A stretch of DNA of 7,025 nt from Actinomycetota bacterium (GTDB taxonomy: Bacteria; Actinomycetota; Humimicrobiia; Humimicrobiales; Humimicrobiaceae): positions 1 through 7,025 of the forward strand of contig JAMCSM010000023.1 in assembly GCA_023380915.1 (NCBI GenBank), in the 5' to 3' direction. Both the position numbers and the translations under genes were made by a program. Each line of letters begins with the position of its first letter. Position 1 is the first letter of the stretch. This document shows, piece after piece, positions 5,737-7,025 of this stretch. The notes below the pieces were generated by a model. It made no database searches. It was not told where the DNA came from and was given only the letters and a program-made list of their open reading frames with translations.

Positions 5737-5742
5737 AACGAA
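5726..5742 (+). promoter_or_regulatory. Candidate operator, copy 2 (encloses the -10 box)
   Basis: TTCGTTACAATAACGAA is a perfect inverted repeat with 7-base arms and a CAA centre. It contains TACAAT, the -10 box. Together with copy 1 it brackets the promoter, the arrangement expected for an autoregulated toxin-antitoxin or defence operon. Confidence 0.65.
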
Positions 5743-5759
5743 AATTGAAAGGATAAAAA

Positions 5760-6128
5760 ATGGGAGATTTTCAAAAGCATTTTGAATTGGCAAAAGAGAA
5801 ATTTAAAGTAACAATACTTGCTTATCACAACAAGCAGAGTACAGTGGTCAGTGATTTGGGCACAAAAGTTGTTGAGCAGTTGGTAGAGGCTGATGCTTCC
5901 AGGATTGGAGAGCATTTTGGTGATCATCAGAGCAGGCATGAATACTCAAATAAAAATTTTCCTGCTGAAATAAACAAAGCAATGCATAACATATGGTTTG
6001 CTTATGGTGACCTGGGTTATGACGGGATTAACGGTAAAAGAGCCAAGGCAGTAATAGACAATCTTACAGTAATAATTGAGTTTTTTGAAAAAAGATTTAG
6101 TGAAAAGATTTATGAAAAGAATACTTAA
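5760..6128 (+). CDS. Small helical HEPN-like protein, partner of the nucleotidyltransferase
   Basis: A 122-residue, mostly helical protein. Its pattern is HEPN-like: an N-terminal amphipathic helix (FQKHFELAKEKFKVTILAY), a second helix STVVSDLGTKVVEQLVEA (27-44), and a C-terminal YGDLGYDGINGKRAKAVI region leading to IEFFEKRF (82-113). In MNT-HEPN toxin-antitoxin pairs the HEPN protein is an RNase toxin neutralised by the nucleotidyltransferase. However, I cannot find the canonical RX4-6H catalytic motif; the nearest are RIGEH (48-52) and RH (59-60), so activity is uncertain and it may be a non-nuclease relative. AAAGGA (5748-5753) lies 6 bases before the ATG. It is first in an operon under a strong, operator-flanked promoter and overlaps the next gene by 17 bases. 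Confidence 0.62.
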   Translation: MGDFQKHFELAKEKFKVTILAYHNKQSTVVSDLGTKVVEQLVEADASRIGEHFGDHQSRHEYSNKNFPAEINKAMHNIWFAYGDLGYDGINGKRAKAVIDNLTVIIEFFEKRFSEKIYEKNT

Positions 6129-6690
6129 AAAAATAGCAAAAGAACTTTCAAAAATTGAAGATGTAAAAGCTATTATCCTTTACGGCAGTCTTGCAAGAGA
6201 AGAATTTACTTCAAGATCAGACATTAATCTTTTTATACTTACAACCAAAGATAATACCCGAAAAGAGATACAAGATAAAATAATAGAACTTGAGTCTGAA
6301 GTAGGCAGAAATATTCAGCCGACCATAAGAACTACAGCTGAATTACAGAAAACAGATACGGGTTTACTGCAGAATATCTTTCAAGAAGGAAAGATTCTCT
6401 ACCTAAGAGAACCATCTGACATACCATCTGCAATACTGCTGCAGCAAAAACCTTACCTGATTTACTCCTTTCAGATAAGTAGCCTTGCGCAGAAAGATAA
6501 GGTACGATTTAACAGGCAGCTTTACGAGCAGATAAAAAAAGGATACAAGTATAAAGGACTGTTGCAGGAGATAGGTGGTCAGAAACTTTCTGCTGGCTGC
6601 GTAATGATTCCTTACGAGCAAAAAGAAAAGATTGAGGAATTCTTTAAGAAATTCAAGGTGAAGTTTGAACAGCTGAAAGTCTGGAAATAA
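6112..6690 (+). CDS. MNT-type nucleotidyltransferase with altered DxD motif
   Basis: A 192-residue protein with an N-terminal minimal nucleotidyltransferase domain (about residues 1-100): ILYGSLAREEF (G25, S26) and then SDINLFI, where the usual metal-binding D-x-D reads D37-I-N39. The third acidic position, normally in a VDVVV-like strand, falls in NIQPTIRTT and also appears to lack an Asp. The C-terminal part (about 110-192, including YKYKGLLQEIGG and GCVMIPYEQKEKIEEF, ending in KVWK) is a small extra domain also found, as I recall, in related bacterial and archaeal proteins. I choose ATG 6112; an in-frame TTG at 6076 would lengthen the overlap with the previous gene. No clear Shine-Dalgarno is seen, so coupling is likely. 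It is probably the antitoxin or regulatory half of the pair, perhaps a binding-only form without AMP transfer; that is inferred. Confidence 0.75.
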   Translation: MKRILKKIAKELSKIEDVKAIILYGSLAREEFTSRSDINLFILTTKDNTRKEIQDKIIELESEVGRNIQPTIRTTAELQKTDTGLLQNIFQEGKILYLREPSDIPSAILLQQKPYLIYSFQISSLAQKDKVRFNRQLYEQIKKGYKYKGLLQEIGGQKLSAGCVMIPYEQKEKIEEFFKKFKVKFEQLKVWK

Positions 6691-6762
6691 TATGAATGGG
6701 GATTCAAATATATAGAGTTTTGTTAAGTAAATATGGCAGATTTTTCGATTTGTATGTAATTT

Positions 6763-6795
6763 AAGAAATAAGTGATGAATTCGCTCATTCTTTTT
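6763..6795 (+). terminator. Candidate terminator between convergent genes
   Basis: AAGAAATAAGTGA (6763-6775) pairs imperfectly with TCGCTCATTCTT (6781-6792; one bulge, one mismatch, one G-T pair) around a five-base loop, and TTT follows. Complementary A-runs on the other side would let it serve the - strand gene too. It lies where a shared terminator is expected, between the nucleotidyltransferase end (6690) and the opposing stop codon (6806). The stem is AT-rich and weak. Confidence 0.4.
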
Positions 6796-6805
6796 ACGAT
6801 GAAAA

Positions 6806-7025
6806 TCAGTTAGCTTTTTCATAAATAGGTGCACAAATATCATTTGAATTTATTCCGCTTACCGAATATTCAATGCTTGTAGTGATATCAGGCTGGACAT
6901 CATTATAGTAGTAGAAAAAACCTAATGGGGAAGTTGCGACATTATTTATTTTTATACTTCTGTATAAATTGCCGGATCCTTCGAAAGTTTTTAAATCGCA
7001 AAAATAATTGGCTGACAAAAATGGC
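6806..7025 (-). CDS. C-terminal end of an unrecognised protein (partial)
   Basis: A minus-strand frame open from the window's right edge to a TGA at 6806-6808, giving at least 72 residues. A TTG lies at 7016-7018, but the frame continues upstream of it (PFL...), so this is better read as the tail of a longer gene. The residues look like real protein rather than a shadow: a mix of small, polar and aromatic residues (GSGNLYRSIKINN, PLGFFYYYNDVQP, TTSIEYSVSGINSN) suggesting beta-strands, as in secreted or surface proteins. One cysteine pair is possible but unproven. No family is recognised. It is convergent with the nucleotidyltransferase gene. Confidence 0.5.
   Translation of the reverse strand, partial: PFLSANYFCDLKTFEGSGNLYRSIKINNVATSPLGFFYYYNDVQPDITTSIEYSVSGINSNDICAPIYEKAN

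Noticed and set aside
6076..6111. Upstream TTG start for the nucleotidyltransferase
   Set aside because: It would add 12 residues encoded entirely within the previous gene. ATG 6112 starts right at the expected first helix (MKRILKKIAKEL).
6403..6843. 146-codon open frame on the - strand
   Set aside because: It is antisense to the nucleotidyltransferase gene, with a leucine/phenylalanine-rich composition typical of a shadow of lysine/glutamate-rich coding.
1..7025. CRISPR array, tRNA or rRNA genes
   Set aside because: There are no regularly spaced direct repeats beyond the two operator copies, and no cloverleaf or rRNA-like segment was recognised by eye.

Overview
The window is strongly AT-rich and looks like a low-GC anaerobic bacterium. 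A clostridial or halanaerobial Firmicute, or a phylum of similar composition such as Atribacterota, would fit. The evidence is composition, A/T-ending codons and A/G-rich Shine-Dalgarno sites; nothing here fixes the taxon. Genes on the left look like catabolic cargo. From about 1920 onward the region has the texture of an accessory or defence island.

Left part (1-1773, + strand): the end of what may be an upstream permease, then a complete MalG-type ABC sugar permease and an amidohydrolase of the Amidohydro_2 type. This looks like the 3' end of a carbohydrate or organic-acid uptake and breakdown operon.

Middle (1920-2921): a short insertion sequence of the IS1182 type. It has matching terminal inverted repeats, a promoter whose -35 box lies in the left repeat, a perfect 16-bp palindrome at the transcription start, a small AbrB/MazE-like protein gene, and a transposase that has lost its middle in frame. 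The first catalytic Asp is directly followed by the Glu-motif region, so the copy should be unable to transpose by itself.

Right part (3022-6690, + strand): (a) a ribbon-helix-helix antitoxin and PIN ribonuclease toxin with an ATGA overlap; (b) a 487-residue GHKL (Hsp90/MutL/MORC-like) ATPase gene with all its ATP-site motifs; (c) directly after it, a previously hidden fragment of a superfamily 2 helicase carrying the DECH and TATP motifs but no start, no Walker A motif and no C-terminal half; (d) a HEPN-like helical protein and an MNT-type nucleotidyltransferase with a 17-nt overlap. The promoter of (d) is bracketed by two copies of a CGTTA-CAA-TAACG palindrome, one of them enclosing the -10 box. 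The GHKL ATPase and helicase probably formed a two-gene system that has decayed here.

Right edge (6806-7025, - strand): the C-terminal end of an unrecognised protein running out of the window, separated from the nucleotidyltransferase by a candidate shared terminator.

The most interesting points are the GHKL ATPase/helicase pair, the twin-operator HEPN/nucleotidyltransferase operon with an Asp-to-Asn change in its catalytic motif, and the autoregulation architecture kept in a transposase-dead IS.
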